64,000 nt of DNA from Neptunicoccus sediminis (GCF_001719615.1 NZ_MDVX01000001.1:620001-684000); one strand, 5' to 3'. Positions 37,295-47,220 are shown, counted from the first letter of the stretch. Made by a program: numbers and translations. The notes: a model not told the origin generated them from the sequence alone.

Positions 37295-38380
37295 ATGGGC
37301 ATTTCTTTATTCTGGAATACAATTCGCACAATTATTACCACCGCTTTTGTTTGCGGGGCGGTTGTTCCCGCGCTGGGGCAAAGCGACCCTTTCGCCAGCG
37401 GCTGGACCCTGAACAACGAACAGTCCTCGCTGAATTTCCAATCGGTCAAAAACCAGACCAAAGTGGAAAGCAGCAGCTTTGCCACGTTTTCGGGGAGCAT
37501 CGCAGAGGACGGGGCCGCTACCGTAACGGTGATGCTGGAAAGCGTGGACACCAAGATCGACCTGCGCAATGTGCGGATGCGTTTTTTGTTTTTTGAAAGC
37601 TTTCAATACCCCGAAGCGGTGATCACAGCGCAGCTTGATCCCGCAGAACTGGCCGATCTGCCAACGGTGCGGCGCAAGACCCTGTCACTGCCCTATGCGC
37701 TTGATCTGCACGGGGTGCAGAAAGAGGCCACAGCAGATGTAGTTGTCACCCTGATCAACGAGGATCTGGTCTCGGTCGCGACCACCACGCCGATTTCCAT
37801 AGCGGCTGCGGATTTCAATCTAATGGGGGGCGTGGAAAAACTGGAGGATGCCGCCAAGGTGGACATCATCCCCTCGGCCACTGTGACGTTCGATTTCATG
37901 TTTGCCAGAAACGCGTCGCAGGGCAGCACCGCGCCCACATCGGACCCTGAACCTTCGACAGAGCCTGCACAGGTGGCGCTGGAGCCGACGGGAAATTTCT
38001 CGGCAGAGGCTTGTATCGGGCGGTTTGAAATCCTGTCACGGTCCAACAACACCTATTTCAAATCCGGTTCCGCACAATTGGATGGCAAAAGCGAGCCGTT
38101 CCTGATCAGCATTGCGGACATCGTAAAGCGCTGCCCCGACATGGTGGTTGAAGTGGGCGGCCATACCGACAGCATCGGATCGGTTGCCTCTAACATGCGT
38201 CTGTCAGAACGCCGCGCCGCCTCCGTCCTGCGCAATCTGGTGGACAAGGGCGTGCCCGCTGCAAACCTGACCAGTGCAGGGTACGGAGAAAGCCAGCCCA
38301 AGGCCGATAACGCCACTTCCAAAGGCCGTTGGAAAAACCGCCGGATCGAATTTCGTGTGATCAAAGGTGCAACTGAATGA
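37295..38380 (+). CDS. YceI-like domain fused to OmpA-type peptidoglycan-binding domain
   Basis: A 361-residue envelope protein. Residues 1-29 are a signal peptide ending VPALGQ. Residues about 35-205 match YceI, a lipocalin-like fold binding polyisoprenoids (GWTLNNEQSSLNFQSVKN, LPYALDLHGVQKEATADVV). After a Pro/Thr linker (about 212-230) comes an OmpA C-terminal domain with VEVGGHTDSIGS and NMRLSERRAASVLRNL, the residues holding diaminopimelate in peptidoglycan. A lipid-binding module tethered to the cell wall is inferred. It overlaps the next gene by ATGA and lies antiparallel between rpsA and cmk. Confidence 0.85.
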   Translation: MGISLFWNTIRTIITTAFVCGAVVPALGQSDPFASGWTLNNEQSSLNFQSVKNQTKVESSSFATFSGSIAEDGAATVTVMLESVDTKIDLRNVRMRFLFFESFQYPEAVITAQLDPAELADLPTVRRKTLSLPYALDLHGVQKEATADVVVTLINEDLVSVATTTPISIAAADFNLMGGVEKLEDAAKVDIIPSATVTFDFMFARNASQGSTAPTSDPEPSTEPAQVALEPTGNFSAEACIGRFEILSRSNNTYFKSGSAQLDGKSEPFLISIADIVKRCPDMVVEVGGHTDSIGSVASNMRLSERRAASVLRNLVDKGVPAANLTSAGYGESQPKADNATSKGRWKNRRIEFRVIKGATE

Positions 38381-38931
38381 GAATATCCCGTTATGTGCCT
38401 GCGCTGGCATTCTGCCTAGTATCGGGAGGCGCCTTTGCAGCCTTGTTAAATGACCGGACCGAGTTGGCGCAAACACCTGCCGCCGATCAGCGGATTGCGG
38501 CGCTTGAAATTGTTGGCGGGGATGAGCCTGCGGTAAAGGCAGAGCCGGATCAGACAGAGAGCGATCCACCCAAGCCGCAACCCTCGGGCACAGGGCAGAC
38601 CGCCACGCCACAATCTGCCGATCCGCTGCCGCCCGCAGCGCCGGTGGTGTTCACAACCCCGCTGGCCGCTGGCGGGCCGGACGTAGAGGGCAGGACGCTG
38701 GAGCAACTCATCGAAGGCTCGCCGCTGTTTCCCCCGATTGAAGGCTTGCCAGAGCAGCTTTGGAAGGGGAAAACCTGCTCCACCTGTCACCAATGGACGC
38801 GCACAGAGCTTTGTGATCAGGGCAAACGCTATCTTCCGGAGACCGGACAGGCCGCGCTGGACAAACAGCACCCCTATGGCGGTGCGGTCAAGCGGCACAT
38901 GAAAGCCTGGGCTGAAAACGACTGTAATTAG
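38377..38931 (+). CDS. Exported protein with single CxxCH motif
   Basis: A 184-residue exported protein without a recognised family. It has a signal peptide (RISRYVPALAFCLVSGGAFA), a Pro-rich disordered stretch (about 50-95), then a compact C-terminal part. That part has KTCSTCHQWTRTELC and ends HPYGGAVKRHMKAWAENDC. CSTCH fits c-type heme attachment, but four Cys in this region could instead form disulfides or a metal site. Coupling to the YceI-OmpA gene by a 4-nt overlap suggests they work together. Confidence 0.7.
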   Translation: MRISRYVPALAFCLVSGGAFAALLNDRTELAQTPAADQRIAALEIVGGDEPAVKAEPDQTESDPPKPQPSGTGQTATPQSADPLPPAAPVVFTTPLAAGGPDVEGRTLEQLIEGSPLFPPIEGLPEQLWKGKTCSTCHQWTRTELCDQGKRYLPETGQAALDKQHPYGGAVKRHMKAWAENDCN

Positions 38932-38948
38932 GCGGCGTTAAAGCGGGG

Positions 38949-39575
38949 TTAACGCTTGGCGTCGATAATGGCGATGGCCTCGGCAACAGCCTCGGCTATG
39001 GTCATTTCTGAGGTATCCAGCAGATGGGCATCTTCGGAAGCCACCAAAGGCGCGGATTCCCGTTCGCTATCCCGCTTGTCCCGCGCGATCACATCGGCCA
39101 GAACGCCTTCATAGCTGGTCTCTTCCCCCCGTTCGGCCAGTTCCTTGTAACGGCGCTCGGCGCGGCGTTCGGTGCTGGCGGTAACAAAGAGTTTCACATC
39201 CGCGTCAGGGCAGATCACCGTGCCAATGTCGCGTCCGTCCAGCACAGCGCCCCCCGAACGGTTTGCAAACTCCCGCTGGAACGCCACAAGGTTTGCCCGC
39301 ACTTCCGGAATCGCGGCGACCTTGCTGGCGGCTTGGGCCACAGCAGCGGTGCGCAGGTCGGTGCGGTGCAAATCCTCGGGGTTCACATCCGTCGAAAGCG
39401 CGATCACCCGTTCAGGGTCCAGCGACGGGCCGATACTGGCAAGGGCGGCGCGGCCAACAACGCGGTACAAAAGGCCCGTGTCCAGATGCGCAAAACCGAA
39501 ATGCTCTGCCACGGCCTTGGAGACCGTCCCTTTACCTGCCGCTGCAGGCCCGTCGATTGCCACGATAAAGCTCAT
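38949..39575 (-). CDS. cmk: Cytidylate kinase
   Basis: A 208-residue nucleoside monophosphate kinase phosphorylating CMP/dCMP. It has the P-loop [36 protein letters not shown], and the NMP-binding segment [20 protein letters not shown]. cmk normally directly precedes rpsA. Here about 2 kb with two opposite-strand genes lies between. A 7-bp inverted repeat (GCGTTAA/TTAACGC, 38935-38955) spans the stop codon at the convergent junction. Confidence 0.96.
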   Translation of the reverse strand: MSFIVAIDGPAAAGKGTVSKAVAEHFGFAHLDTGLLYRVVGRAALASIGPSLDPERVIALSTDVNPEDLHRTDLRTAAVAQAASKVAAIPEVRANLVAFQREFANRSGGAVLDGRDIGTVICPDADVKLFVTASTERRAERRYKELAERGEETSYEGVLADVIARDKRDSERESAPLVASEDAHLLDTSEMTIAEAVAEAIAIIDAKR

Positions 39576-39646
39576 GTCGCATCCCTTTTCTACCTGAGTA
39601 GTTCAGCCAGCCCTACTTTAGCAAGCCGCCTTAGCCGAACGATACA

Positions 39647-40987
39647 TCAATCGCGCGAAATCGCCGCGCCGAGCCCGTTCATCAAATCCTCGAAAATCGG
39701 AAAGCTGGTGGCAATCGCGCCGCCGTCATCAATGCTGACAGGTTTGGCGCTGGCCATCCCGAGACAGAGGAAAGACATGGCGATGCGGTGATCAAGGAAC
39801 GTCATGGCTGTGCCACCACCCGGCACGTCGCCGTCCATGCCGTGAACGATCATATAGTCTGGCCCTTCTTCGACCGTAACGCCCATCGCTTCCAGCCCGC
39901 GGGCCATCGCGTCAATGCGGTCACATTCCTTGACTCGCAGTTCGGCAATGCCGCGCATGACGGTCTTGCCGCTGGCAAAGGCCGCGACGACCGACAGGAT
40001 CGGGTATTCGTCAATCATGCTGGGCGCGCGGGCAGGGGGAACTTCGATTCCTGTCAGACCGGAGGCTTTCACCCGCAGGTCCGCCACCGGCTCTCCGCCT
40101 TCTTCGCGGCGGTTCTCAAAGGCAATGTCCGCCCCCATTTCCACCAGTGTATCCAGCAGCCCTGCACGGGTCGGGTTCAGCCCGATATTAGGCAGGACCA
40201 CCTCTGATCCTTCAACTATCAGCGCCGCACAGACCGGAAAGGCAGCCGAACTCGGGTCCCGCGGCACCGCAATGGTTTGCGCCTTGAGTTCCGGCTGACC
40301 CTGAAGGGTGATCTCATAGCCTTCCGCCGTCTTTACCGTTTCAATCTGCGCACCAAAGCCCCGCAGCATCCGTTCGGAATGGTCGCGGGTTGCCTCTTTT
40401 TCAATCAACACGGTTTCGCCCGGTGTATTCAGACCCGCCAGCAGCACTGCGGATTTAATCTGCGCCGAGGCGTGGGGGCTGGTATAGCGCACCGGAACCG
40501 GATTTTTCGCGCCCACCATTGTTAGCGGCAAAAAGCCGTTCTGACGCCCGACAGCCTGCGCCCCGAACAGCGACAGCGGATCGGTGATCCGGCCCATCGG
40601 ACGGGACCGCAGGCTGGCATCGCCGGTAAAGGTGGCATTGATCGGAGTGGTGGCCATTGCCCCCATGATCAACCGCACGCCGGTACCCGCATTGCCGCAA
40701 TCAATCACATCATCCGGCTCGGCAAATCCGCCGACCCCGACACCATGCACTGACCACGCCTGATCGCCGGTCCGTGTTACTTCTGCCCCGAAAGCCGCCA
40801 TCGCCTTGCCGGTGTCCAGAACATCCTGACCTTCCAGAAGGCCTGTGATCTTGGTTTCTCCCACCGAAAGGGCGCCAAGGATGAACGAGCGGTGGGAAAC
40901 AGACTTGTCGCCGGGAATAACAGCCGAACCCCGCAGCGGGCCGGATTTACGGGAAGTCATCGGGATTGGAGCGCCGTGGCCTGACAT
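39647..40987 (-). CDS. aroA: 3-phosphoshikimate 1-carboxyvinyltransferase (EPSP synthase)
   Basis: The sixth shikimate-pathway step, 446 residues. The PEP/S3P-binding motifs [50 protein letters not shown] and [15 protein letters not shown] are present. The glycine loop reads GNAGTG and continues VRLIMG, a class II-like pattern common in alphaproteobacteria. ATG 40987 is used because AAAGGTGA lies upstream. An extended frame reaches 41026. It sits 71 bp upstream of cmk on the same strand. Confidence 0.96.
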   Translation of the reverse strand: MSGHGAPIPMTSRKSGPLRGSAVIPGDKSVSHRSFILGALSVGETKITGLLEGQDVLDTGKAMAAFGAEVTRTGDQAWSVHGVGVGGFAEPDDVIDCGNAGTGVRLIMGAMATTPINATFTGDASLRSRPMGRITDPLSLFGAQAVGRQNGFLPLTMVGAKNPVPVRYTSPHASAQIKSAVLLAGLNTPGETVLIEKEATRDHSERMLRGFGAQIETVKTAEGYEITLQGQPELKAQTIAVPRDPSSAAFPVCAALIVEGSEVVLPNIGLNPTRAGLLDTLVEMGADIAFENRREEGGEPVADLRVKASGLTGIEVPPARAPSMIDEYPILSVVAAFASGKTVMRGIAELRVKECDRIDAMARGLEAMGVTVEEGPDYMIVHGMDGDVPGGGTAMTFLDHRIAMSFLCLGMASAKPVSIDDGGAIATSFPIFEDLMNGLGAAISRD

Positions 40988-41093
40988 GCGTATCACCTTT
41001 GTGCTTTTTCCCTGCCTATACCCCACGTCCGTTGCAAGGTCTAGAATGGCAGGCCCCTAAAGCACAAAAGCCGCAGGGCGGGGCGCTAACTGT

Positions 41094-42083
41094 TTAACTG
41101 TAATCCAACAGGGGCAGCAGGGGCGGATTTTCCGCCTGCAAACGGTTCAGCCCGACATAGCGTTTGCGCGGCGTGAAAACTTTGGTGTTCTCATACTCGC
41201 GCGGGTAGCCGAAAATATCCATGAGATCCCCGACCTTGTCTTCCACCATACGAATTTTCTTTTCGGGTAGGGCGGTCCGGTATTTGGCAAAATTCGAGGC
41301 AATCAGCGGTTTGTTCACATTTCCGCGTCGCCCGCCTGAACGCGCACGTTCCTGCGCTTGTTCGGTTTCGTGAAAACGGATCATTTCAGGATGGTATTCC
41401 TTGCCGATTGTTGCGCAAAGGGACTTTAGGGTGTCTTCCGGCGTCTGGAGTAGGTCCTCATAGCGGTGCAAGGACACACGGTCCGCGCCAAGCAATCCAA
41501 GCGCGCGCAACCCGCCTAACTGGTCTTCGCGCCACATCTTTATCGCATTAATGTCTGAACCGAACCGGTTCCCGTTTTCTTCTTCTGACAAAGCTTTTGT
41601 CGATGCCAGATAGTCCCGCGGGTCCCGGACCTGAAATACAAATTTTGCGTTGGGGAATGTATCAAGCAAGAAAAACATTGTATTGTGAAGATTGTTTTCC
41701 TTGATGAACACGGTTTTTCCGGCGGCTTCCGGCGTGACCTCCTGATATAGAAACCTCGCAAGCTCTTTCGGTTTTATTTCGGTCTGCGCCGAGAGCCAGG
41801 CTTCAGCGGTTGCGATATGATCTTCGGTCGCCAGAGAGCGCAGCCTGTGGTTGATCCGGCGTTTCATCATCCGCCAAACCTTGGATTCAATGCCTGCGTC
41901 CATCGTGCGAAAGAGATTTTGGAAGATCAGCACACCGAAATGGAAAGGGGGGGCGCAGTAAATCTCGGGATGTGCGCCCATGACCGTAGAAATGAGATTA
42001 GAGCCGGACCGTTCGGAACAAATCAGAAAGATTGGAGCGGAAGCATCCTGTACTGCGTTATCCGGTTTGTGTTCAGCAGTCAT
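41094..42083 (-). CDS. Sulfotransferase family protein
   Basis: A 329-residue PAPS-dependent sulfotransferase-like protein. The 5'-phosphosulfate loop is FLICSERSGSNLISTVMGAHP. The 3'-phosphate site is FVFQVRDPRDYLASTKALSE, with Arg and Ser. The acceptor could be a polysaccharide, glycan or small molecule, and cannot be told. It is a monocistronic gene between aroA and trmB, with slightly lower GC and more Lys/Asn than its neighbours. Confidence 0.85.
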   Translation of the reverse strand: MTAEHKPDNAVQDASAPIFLICSERSGSNLISTVMGAHPEIYCAPPFHFGVLIFQNLFRTMDAGIESKVWRMMKRRINHRLRSLATEDHIATAEAWLSAQTEIKPKELARFLYQEVTPEAAGKTVFIKENNLHNTMFFLLDTFPNAKFVFQVRDPRDYLASTKALSEEENGNRFGSDINAIKMWREDQLGGLRALGLLGADRVSLHRYEDLLQTPEDTLKSLCATIGKEYHPEMIRFHETEQAQERARSGGRRGNVNKPLIASNFAKYRTALPEKKIRMVEDKVGDLMDIFGYPREYENTKVFTPRKRYVGLNRLQAENPPLLPLLDYS

Positions 42084-42214
42084 GATTTCCCCCTAAAGTT
42101 TTTCCATTCGCTGCGCCAAGTCAATGTCGTGCGCCAGCGATCATAAATGCAAATTTATTTCACTCAAGCCAAGTTCGCGCGCTGCGGATAGTCAGGGCAA
42201 CCCCATCAAAACCG

Positions 42215-42928
42215 TCAGAGCTTGCGGAAGGTCATGTAGTGGGGGGTGCGGCCTTCGCGCAGGGCTTTTTGTTCGTAGCGGGTGGAAATCCAGTCCTCCC
42301 ACGGTTTGCGCCAGTCCTCGGGGCCTTCGGCAAGCCATTCGAAATCATCCCGGTTCATCATTTGCTCCATTGTCTGGCGCACGTAATCAGGGATGTCGGT
42401 GGCAACGCGGAAAATTGCGCCGGACTTCAGGCATTTTGCCAGCGGGTCAAGATGTTCTGGCGTGACAAACCGGCGGCGGTGGTGGCGTTTCTTGGGCCAG
42501 GGGTCGGGATAGAGCAGAAAAGCACGCTCAACCGAGCCTTCGGGCAAAACATCCATCATGTCCCGCGCATCACCCGGATGTACGGCCAGATTGGTTACAC
42601 CGGCCTTGCGGATCTTGCCGAGCAGTGTGGCAACGCCATTGATATAAGGTTCGCAGCCGATAATTCCCACATCGGGATTGCTGGCGGCCTGATGTACCAC
42701 GTGTTCGCCGCCACCAAAGCCGACTTCCAGCCAGACCGGACGCGCGCCAAACAGAGCCTTTAGATCCAGCGGTGTGCGCTCGGGGTTTTCTTCCCAAGTC
42801 ACACCTTTGGGGGCCAGCCCCTCCAGATCTTCCGCCAGATAGCGTTCGTGGGACTGGTGCAGGCCCTTGCCCTTGGTGCGCCCGTAGAAGTTGCGCCACG
42901 GGGCGCCGGATACGTGTTTTTCTCTCAT
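42215..42928 (-). CDS. trmB: tRNA (guanine46-N7)-methyltransferase
   Basis: A 237-residue SAM-dependent methyltransferase. Motif I is WLEVGFGGGEHVVHQA. The catalytic region is FLLYPDPWPKKRHHRRRFV, which includes the family-specific PDPWPKxRHxKRR pattern. It is placed after metK, which makes its cofactor, as in many alphaproteobacteria, but a terminator stands between the two. Confidence 0.95.
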   Translation of the reverse strand: MREKHVSGAPWRNFYGRTKGKGLHQSHERYLAEDLEGLAPKGVTWEENPERTPLDLKALFGARPVWLEVGFGGGEHVVHQAASNPDVGIIGCEPYINGVATLLGKIRKAGVTNLAVHPGDARDMMDVLPEGSVERAFLLYPDPWPKKRHHRRRFVTPEHLDPLAKCLKSGAIFRVATDIPDYVRQTMEQMMNRDDFEWLAEGPEDWRKPWEDWISTRYEQKALREGRTPHYMTFRKL

Positions 42929-42950
42929 GGGGGTGGGAGGTAAAACAAAA

Positions 42951-42975
42951 AGGCTCCGGACGCAATCCGGAGCCT
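42951..42975 (-). terminator. Terminator after metK
   Basis: AGGCTCCGGA and TCCGGAGCCT form a perfect 10-bp stem with loop CGCAA. On the minus strand it is followed by TTTTTGTTTT. A strong intrinsic terminator between metK and trmB. Confidence 0.9.
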
Positions 42976-43015
42976 TTCATTTGACGAAATTGCCGGTATT
43001 CGGCGTGGACCGGTT

Positions 43016-44182
43016 TCAGACGGCGCCTTTCAGGGCGTTGATCAAATCAGTGCGTTCCCAGCTAAACCCGCCGTCTGCAGTCGCGGCGCGGCCGAAGTGT
43101 CCGTAGGCAGCCGTGCGCTGGTAGATCGGGCGGCGAAGTTGCAGATGCTCGATAATGCCGCGCGGTGTCAGGTCCATCGCTTGTGCCACAGCCTTTTCGA
43201 TTTCGGCTTCGGGTACTTCGCCGGTGCCGTGGGTGTCACAATAAATCGACAGCGGTTTGGCAACGCCGATCGCGTAGGACAGTTGCAGGGTGCAGCGTGT
43301 CGCCATTCCCGCCGCCACTACGTTTTTGGCCAGATAGCGTGCAGCATAGGCCGCCGAGCGGTCCACCTTGGTCGGGTCTTTGCCCGAAAACGCGCCGCCG
43401 CCGTGAGGGGCTGCGCCGCCGTAGGTGTCCACGATGATCTTGCGCCCTGTCAGGCCCGCATCCCCGTCCGGTCCGCCAATGACGAATTTGCCAGTCGGGT
43501 TCACGTGCCATTCGGTATCGGCTGAAATCCACCCGTCGGGTAGGGTCTTGCGGATGTAGGGTTCCACCACATCGCGCACATCGGCAGAGGACATGGAGTC
43601 ATCCAGATGCTGTGTGGACAATACGATAGAGGTCACACCAACCGGCTGGCCGTCTACATATTTCACCGAAAGCTGTGATTTTGCATCCGGACCCAGTTGC
43701 GGCGTGTTGCCGGCGTGACGGGCCTCTGCCAGATCCCGCAGAACCGCGTGGCTGTAGTGGATCGGGGCAGGCATCAGATCGGGGGTTTCCGAACAGGCAT
43801 AGCCAAACATGATCCCCTGATCGCCTGCGCCGTCCTTGTCCACACCTTGCGCGATATGGGCGGATTGCTCGTGCAGCAGGTTTTCGATCTCTAGGGTTTC
43901 CCAGTGAAAGCCGTCCTGTTCGTAGCCGATAGCCTTGACGCAATCGCGCACGATCCCGTCCACACCGTCCAGCACACTGGCGAGTTTTTCTTTTGAGGAC
44001 AGCCCGATTTCGCCGCCGATTATCACGCGGTTGGTGGTGGCAAAGGTTTCACAGGCGCTGCGGGCCATTTCTTCTTCGCTCAGCAGAGCGTCGAGAATTG
44101 CATCTGAAATCCGGTCGCAAATTTTATCGGGATGGCCCTCGGAAACGGACTCCGAGGTGAAAAGGTAATTATTTCGGGACAT
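43016..44182 (-). CDS. metK: S-adenosylmethionine synthase
   Basis: Makes SAM from methionine and ATP. The 388-residue sequence has [20 protein letters not shown], the ATP motif [12 protein letters not shown] and the P-loop-like [22 protein letters not shown] 44182 follows GGAG by 7 nt. That GGAG is the 3' strand of a SAM/SAH riboswitch pseudoknot, so the enzyme is likely repressed by its own product. An extended frame to 44233 runs through the riboswitch and is not real. Confidence 0.97.
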   Translation of the reverse strand: MSRNNYLFTSESVSEGHPDKICDRISDAILDALLSEEEMARSACETFATTNRVIIGGEIGLSSKEKLASVLDGVDGIVRDCVKAIGYEQDGFHWETLEIENLLHEQSAHIAQGVDKDGAGDQGIMFGYACSETPDLMPAPIHYSHAVLRDLAEARHAGNTPQLGPDAKSQLSVKYVDGQPVGVTSIVLSTQHLDDSMSSADVRDVVEPYIRKTLPDGWISADTEWHVNPTGKFVIGGPDGDAGLTGRKIIVDTYGGAAPHGGGAFSGKDPTKVDRSAAYAARYLAKNVVAAGMATRCTLQLSYAIGVAKPLSIYCDTHGTGEVPEAEIEKAVAQAMDLTPRGIIEHLQLRRPIYQRTAAYGHFGRAATADGGFSWERTDLINALKGAV

Positions 44183-44186
44183 GTAG

Positions 44187-44231
44187 TGCTCCAGTTTGAA
44201 AGAAAATGCCACGTCAGGAAGCCGTTGTGAC
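44187..44231 (-). promoter_or_regulatory. SAM/SAH riboswitch controlling metK translation
   Basis: The minus strand reads GTCACAACGGCTTCCTGAC, then GTGGCATTTTCTTTC and AAACTGGAGCA. GTCAC pairs with GTGGC as the hairpin stem. GCTTCC in the loop pairs with GGAGC downstream as an H-type pseudoknot, burying the metK Shine-Dalgarno sequence. This layout is that of the small SAM/SAH riboswitch class known upstream of metK in Rhodobacteraceae. Ligand binding would stabilise the pseudoknot and block initiation. Confidence 0.9.
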
Positions 44232-44269
44232 ACTCATTGCGAAAGGTCTATGGGGGGGCAGGGAATAGG

Positions 44270-45811
44270 TCAATGCCTATTAGAAGCCTCACGCCCTTGT
44301 GCTCGGACCCGTGTTGCGGCGTGGGGGCGTGCTTGCGGGCGGGGGCGCGACAGGGCAGCGCCCGCAAGGAGCAGCAGCGCCAGTGCAAGCCATATCCGCT
44401 CTCCAAAGCGGCTATAGGGTGTCGGTGCAAGCGGTTCGGGCAGGCGCACATCCACAAATCCGTCGGTGTTCAGGGCAAGCGCCTGCAAAACCTGTCCGTA
44501 AGGGCTGATCATCGCGGACACGCCGGTGTTGGCGGCGCGGGCGAGGGGTAGACCCTGTTCCACCGCGCGGGCACGGGACTGGACCAGATGCTGGTAGGGG
44601 CCGGAAAAGCTGCCGAACCATGCGTCATTGGTAATGTGGAGCAGCCATTCGGGGCGCTGGCCCTGCACTTGGGCATAGCCCGGAAAAATTGCTTCGTAAC
44701 AGATCATCGGCAGATAGGGGGGCAGGCCGGGCCGGTCGATAATGCGCGGGCCTTTACCGGCGGCAAATCCGGTGCCGTCCTGTGCGGCCATGCCATAGAT
44801 GCCGAACCTTGCAGCAAGATCGGCCAGCGGTACGTATTCTCCGAAGGGGACCAGATGGTGTTTGTCGTAGGTCGCCGCCACATCGCCGTTTCTGTCGAGA
44901 TGGATCAGCGTGTTATAAAGCTCTGGCCCGTTGGGGCGCTGGATACCGCCGATAAACTGCGTGTCAGGCACGGCGGCACGCACCATGTCCATACCGCGCG
45001 GGTGTTCGCCGTAAGGAAACGGCAGGGCGGTTTCCGGCCAGATCACCACATCCACCGGCGCATCAAAACCTGCGGACAGGGACAGGCTGCGCTGGAAGAA
45101 GCGGGCCACATGATCCGGGTGCCATTTCAGCCGCTGCTCTGCGTTGGGTTGGACCAGCCGCAGGGTAACATCGCGCAAGGCGGGCGGACCCTCTGGCAAC
45201 CGCACCGCGCCAATCCCCCAAGCCGCAAGCAATGTGACAAGCAGCGTGGCGCCCCGCAGCCAGCGGTTCGACCAGATCAGCGGCAACACCCCGATTGCGA
45301 CCGTCACCATGCCCAATCCATGCGGGCCGATATAGGCGAGCAGTTGAAACACCGGCGTTTCCGACCAGATATAGGCCAACAGCCCCCACGGAAATCCTGT
45401 AAAGACATGGGCGCGCAGGAATTCTGCCAGTGTCAGGCTCGCCACCAGCGCCACCAGTCGCGCCTTGCCGCTACAACAGGCAGCAACGCCAAATCCCAGC
45501 CCCCAGAACAGCCCCAGACCAACGGCCAGAAACAGCAGGGCAAAAGGGGCCATCCAGCCGTAAATTTCGGGTTCGACAAAGAAAGGTTCGACGATCCAGA
45601 ACATCGACCCTGCAAAATAGGCCGTTCCCGCCAGCCAGCCAAGCCGGAAGCCCGAACGCCAGTCCGCTGTGCGCAGCAACAGCCCGCCGAGCACCGGCAG
45701 ACCCACCACAACCCCGATCGGAAACGAGAAGGGGGCCTGACCCAAAGCCAGAAGCAGGCCTGCACACAGGATCAGCGCCCGAAGCTGCCACTTCCCCAAA
45801 GGTTTAGACAC
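44270..45811 (-). CDS. lnt: Apolipoprotein N-acyltransferase
   Basis: The inner-membrane enzyme adding the third acyl chain to lipoproteins. It has 513 residues with six or more N-terminal helices, then a periplasmic nitrilase domain. Its catalytic triad is Glu in IWPETALPFPYGEHP, Lys in DKHHLVPFGEYVP and Cys in ICYEAIFPGY. GTG 45811 overlaps the corC-like stop by 8 nt. The lipoproteins encoded in this window are plausible substrates. Confidence 0.95.
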   Translation of the reverse strand: MSKPLGKWQLRALILCAGLLLALGQAPFSFPIGVVVGLPVLGGLLLRTADWRSGFRLGWLAGTAYFAGSMFWIVEPFFVEPEIYGWMAPFALLFLAVGLGLFWGLGFGVAACCSGKARLVALVASLTLAEFLRAHVFTGFPWGLLAYIWSETPVFQLLAYIGPHGLGMVTVAIGVLPLIWSNRWLRGATLLVTLLAAWGIGAVRLPEGPPALRDVTLRLVQPNAEQRLKWHPDHVARFFQRSLSLSAGFDAPVDVVIWPETALPFPYGEHPRGMDMVRAAVPDTQFIGGIQRPNGPELYNTLIHLDRNGDVAATYDKHHLVPFGEYVPLADLAARFGIYGMAAQDGTGFAAGKGPRIIDRPGLPPYLPMICYEAIFPGYAQVQGQRPEWLLHITNDAWFGSFSGPYQHLVQSRARAVEQGLPLARAANTGVSAMISPYGQVLQALALNTDGFVDVRLPEPLAPTPYSRFGERIWLALALLLLAGAALSRPRPQARPHAATRVRAQGREASNRH

Positions 45812-46670
45812 GTGCAGGATCGCGGGTCACTCGCAGGCGTTTGATCCGGCGGGGATCGGCATCAACGATCTCAAATTCGATACCGCTTGGATGGGGGATG
45901 ATCTCTCCTTTGGCGGGTACACGCCCTGTCAGCATGAAGACCAAGCCGCCCAATGTGTCGATTTCCTCGGCGTCGTCATCCGCCAGTGCACCCATATCAA
46001 GCATTTGTTCAAATTCGGACAAAGAGGCGCGGGACTGTGCCAGATACACACCGGGTTTTTCCTCGGCCCACATCACATCCTCTTCGGTGTCATGCTCGTC
46101 GACGATTTCCCCAAGTACGGTTTCCACCAGATCCTCAATGGTTAACAGACCGTCCACTCCGCCGTATTCGTCAATGACGAGGGCCATATGTATCCGGTCC
46201 GCCTGCATTTTCTGCAACAGCACACCAATCGCCATAGAGGGCGGCGCGAACAGCAGCGGGCGCAGCATCGGTTTGATTGCGAAATTCGCACCCGTGCCGT
46301 TGAAGCCGTATTTCAGGGCGAAATCTTTCAGGTGGATAAATCCAACCGGATTGTCGAGCTGGTCTTTGTAGACCGGCAGCCGCGAATAACCGCTTTCCTT
46401 GAACACCTTAACAAGCTCCGTCAGCTCGATGTCCTGGGAAACGGCGGTCACATCCGCGCGGGGCACGGCAACGTCCTCCAGCCGCATGGATTGCAGATTG
46501 CGCAAATCACCCGTGGGCAGGTTGGATTGTTCCAGTGTTTCCGGTGTTTCGATAAGGTCCGGGGATTTAGCCCCGGAAAAGAGGCGCTTGAAAAAGCCGC
46601 CTGTCTGGTCCTGATCCTCGGACTGCGCGCCAAGCGCTGCCCCAGAAGATCCGTCGATTGTGTCGCCCAT
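45804..46670 (-). CDS. CorC/HlyC family CBS-domain protein
   Basis: A 288-residue cytosolic protein. Two CBS domains (around VPRADVTAVSQDIELTELVK and KMQADRIHMALVIDEYGGVD) are followed by a CorC_HlyC FAD-like C-terminal domain (DTLGGLVFMLTGRVPAKGE). Family members are linked to Mg/Co efflux and membrane stress. The frame opens further upstream, but ATG 46670 (MGDTIDGSSG) has AGGAG close by. The gene is coupled to lnt. Confidence 0.92.
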   Translation of the reverse strand: MGDTIDGSSGAALGAQSEDQDQTGGFFKRLFSGAKSPDLIETPETLEQSNLPTGDLRNLQSMRLEDVAVPRADVTAVSQDIELTELVKVFKESGYSRLPVYKDQLDNPVGFIHLKDFALKYGFNGTGANFAIKPMLRPLLFAPPSMAIGVLLQKMQADRIHMALVIDEYGGVDGLLTIEDLVETVLGEIVDEHDTEEDVMWAEEKPGVYLAQSRASLSEFEQMLDMGALADDDAEEIDTLGGLVFMLTGRVPAKGEIIPHPSGIEFEIVDADPRRIKRLRVTRDPARV

Positions 46671-46710
46671 GGCTCCTATCCGAAAAACGCGCCTGCAATA
46701 CGGCGCGGGG

Positions 46711-47217
46711 TTAATATGGGTCTGCAATGCCCAAAGATGCAAGTATCTTCGTCTCCAAACCTTCCATTCGTGCTGCATCTGCATCGGTTTCGTGATCAAA
46801 ACCAAGCAAATGAAGACAGGAATGTGCCAACAGATGGGTCAGGTGGTCCTCGAATTCAAGTTTTCCGGCCTCAGCCTCTTTGAAACAAGTGTCAAAGGAC
46901 ACGGCAATATCGCCCAGTTCGCTGTCCATCGGGTTGGTCAGAATGTCAGGTGGGGGGGCCGGTTCGTCGCCTTCCACCAGCGGTGCGAGTTCAAACGCGG
47001 GCCATGACAGAACATTGGTCGGGGCCGGTTTGCCGCGAAATTCCGCATTCAATTCGGCAATCCGCGCATCGTCACAGGCAAGCACCGAAACCTCGTATCC
47101 CTTGCCCGACAAGCCGCGTGCCGCAAAAACCGCCCCAATCGCGCGGTTGCACAAACGGGTGAGCGGCACGTCGTTCCATCGGTCGTCCTCTATCAGGACA
47201 TCAATACTTGCGGGCAT
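46711..47217 (-). CDS. ybeY: Endoribonuclease YbeY
   Basis: A 168-residue zinc RNase needed for 16S rRNA 3' maturation and ribosome quality control. The zinc motif HLLAHSCLHLLGFDH gives the three His ligands of the HxxxHxxxxxH type. It lies 3 bp downstream of phoH, its usual partner. Confidence 0.96.
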   Translation of the reverse strand: MPASIDVLIEDDRWNDVPLTRLCNRAIGAVFAARGLSGKGYEVSVLACDDARIAELNAEFRGKPAPTNVLSWPAFELAPLVEGDEPAPPPDILTNPMDSELGDIAVSFDTCFKEAEAGKLEFEDHLTHLLAHSCLHLLGFDHETDADAARMEGLETKILASLGIADPY

Positions 47218-47220
47218 GGA

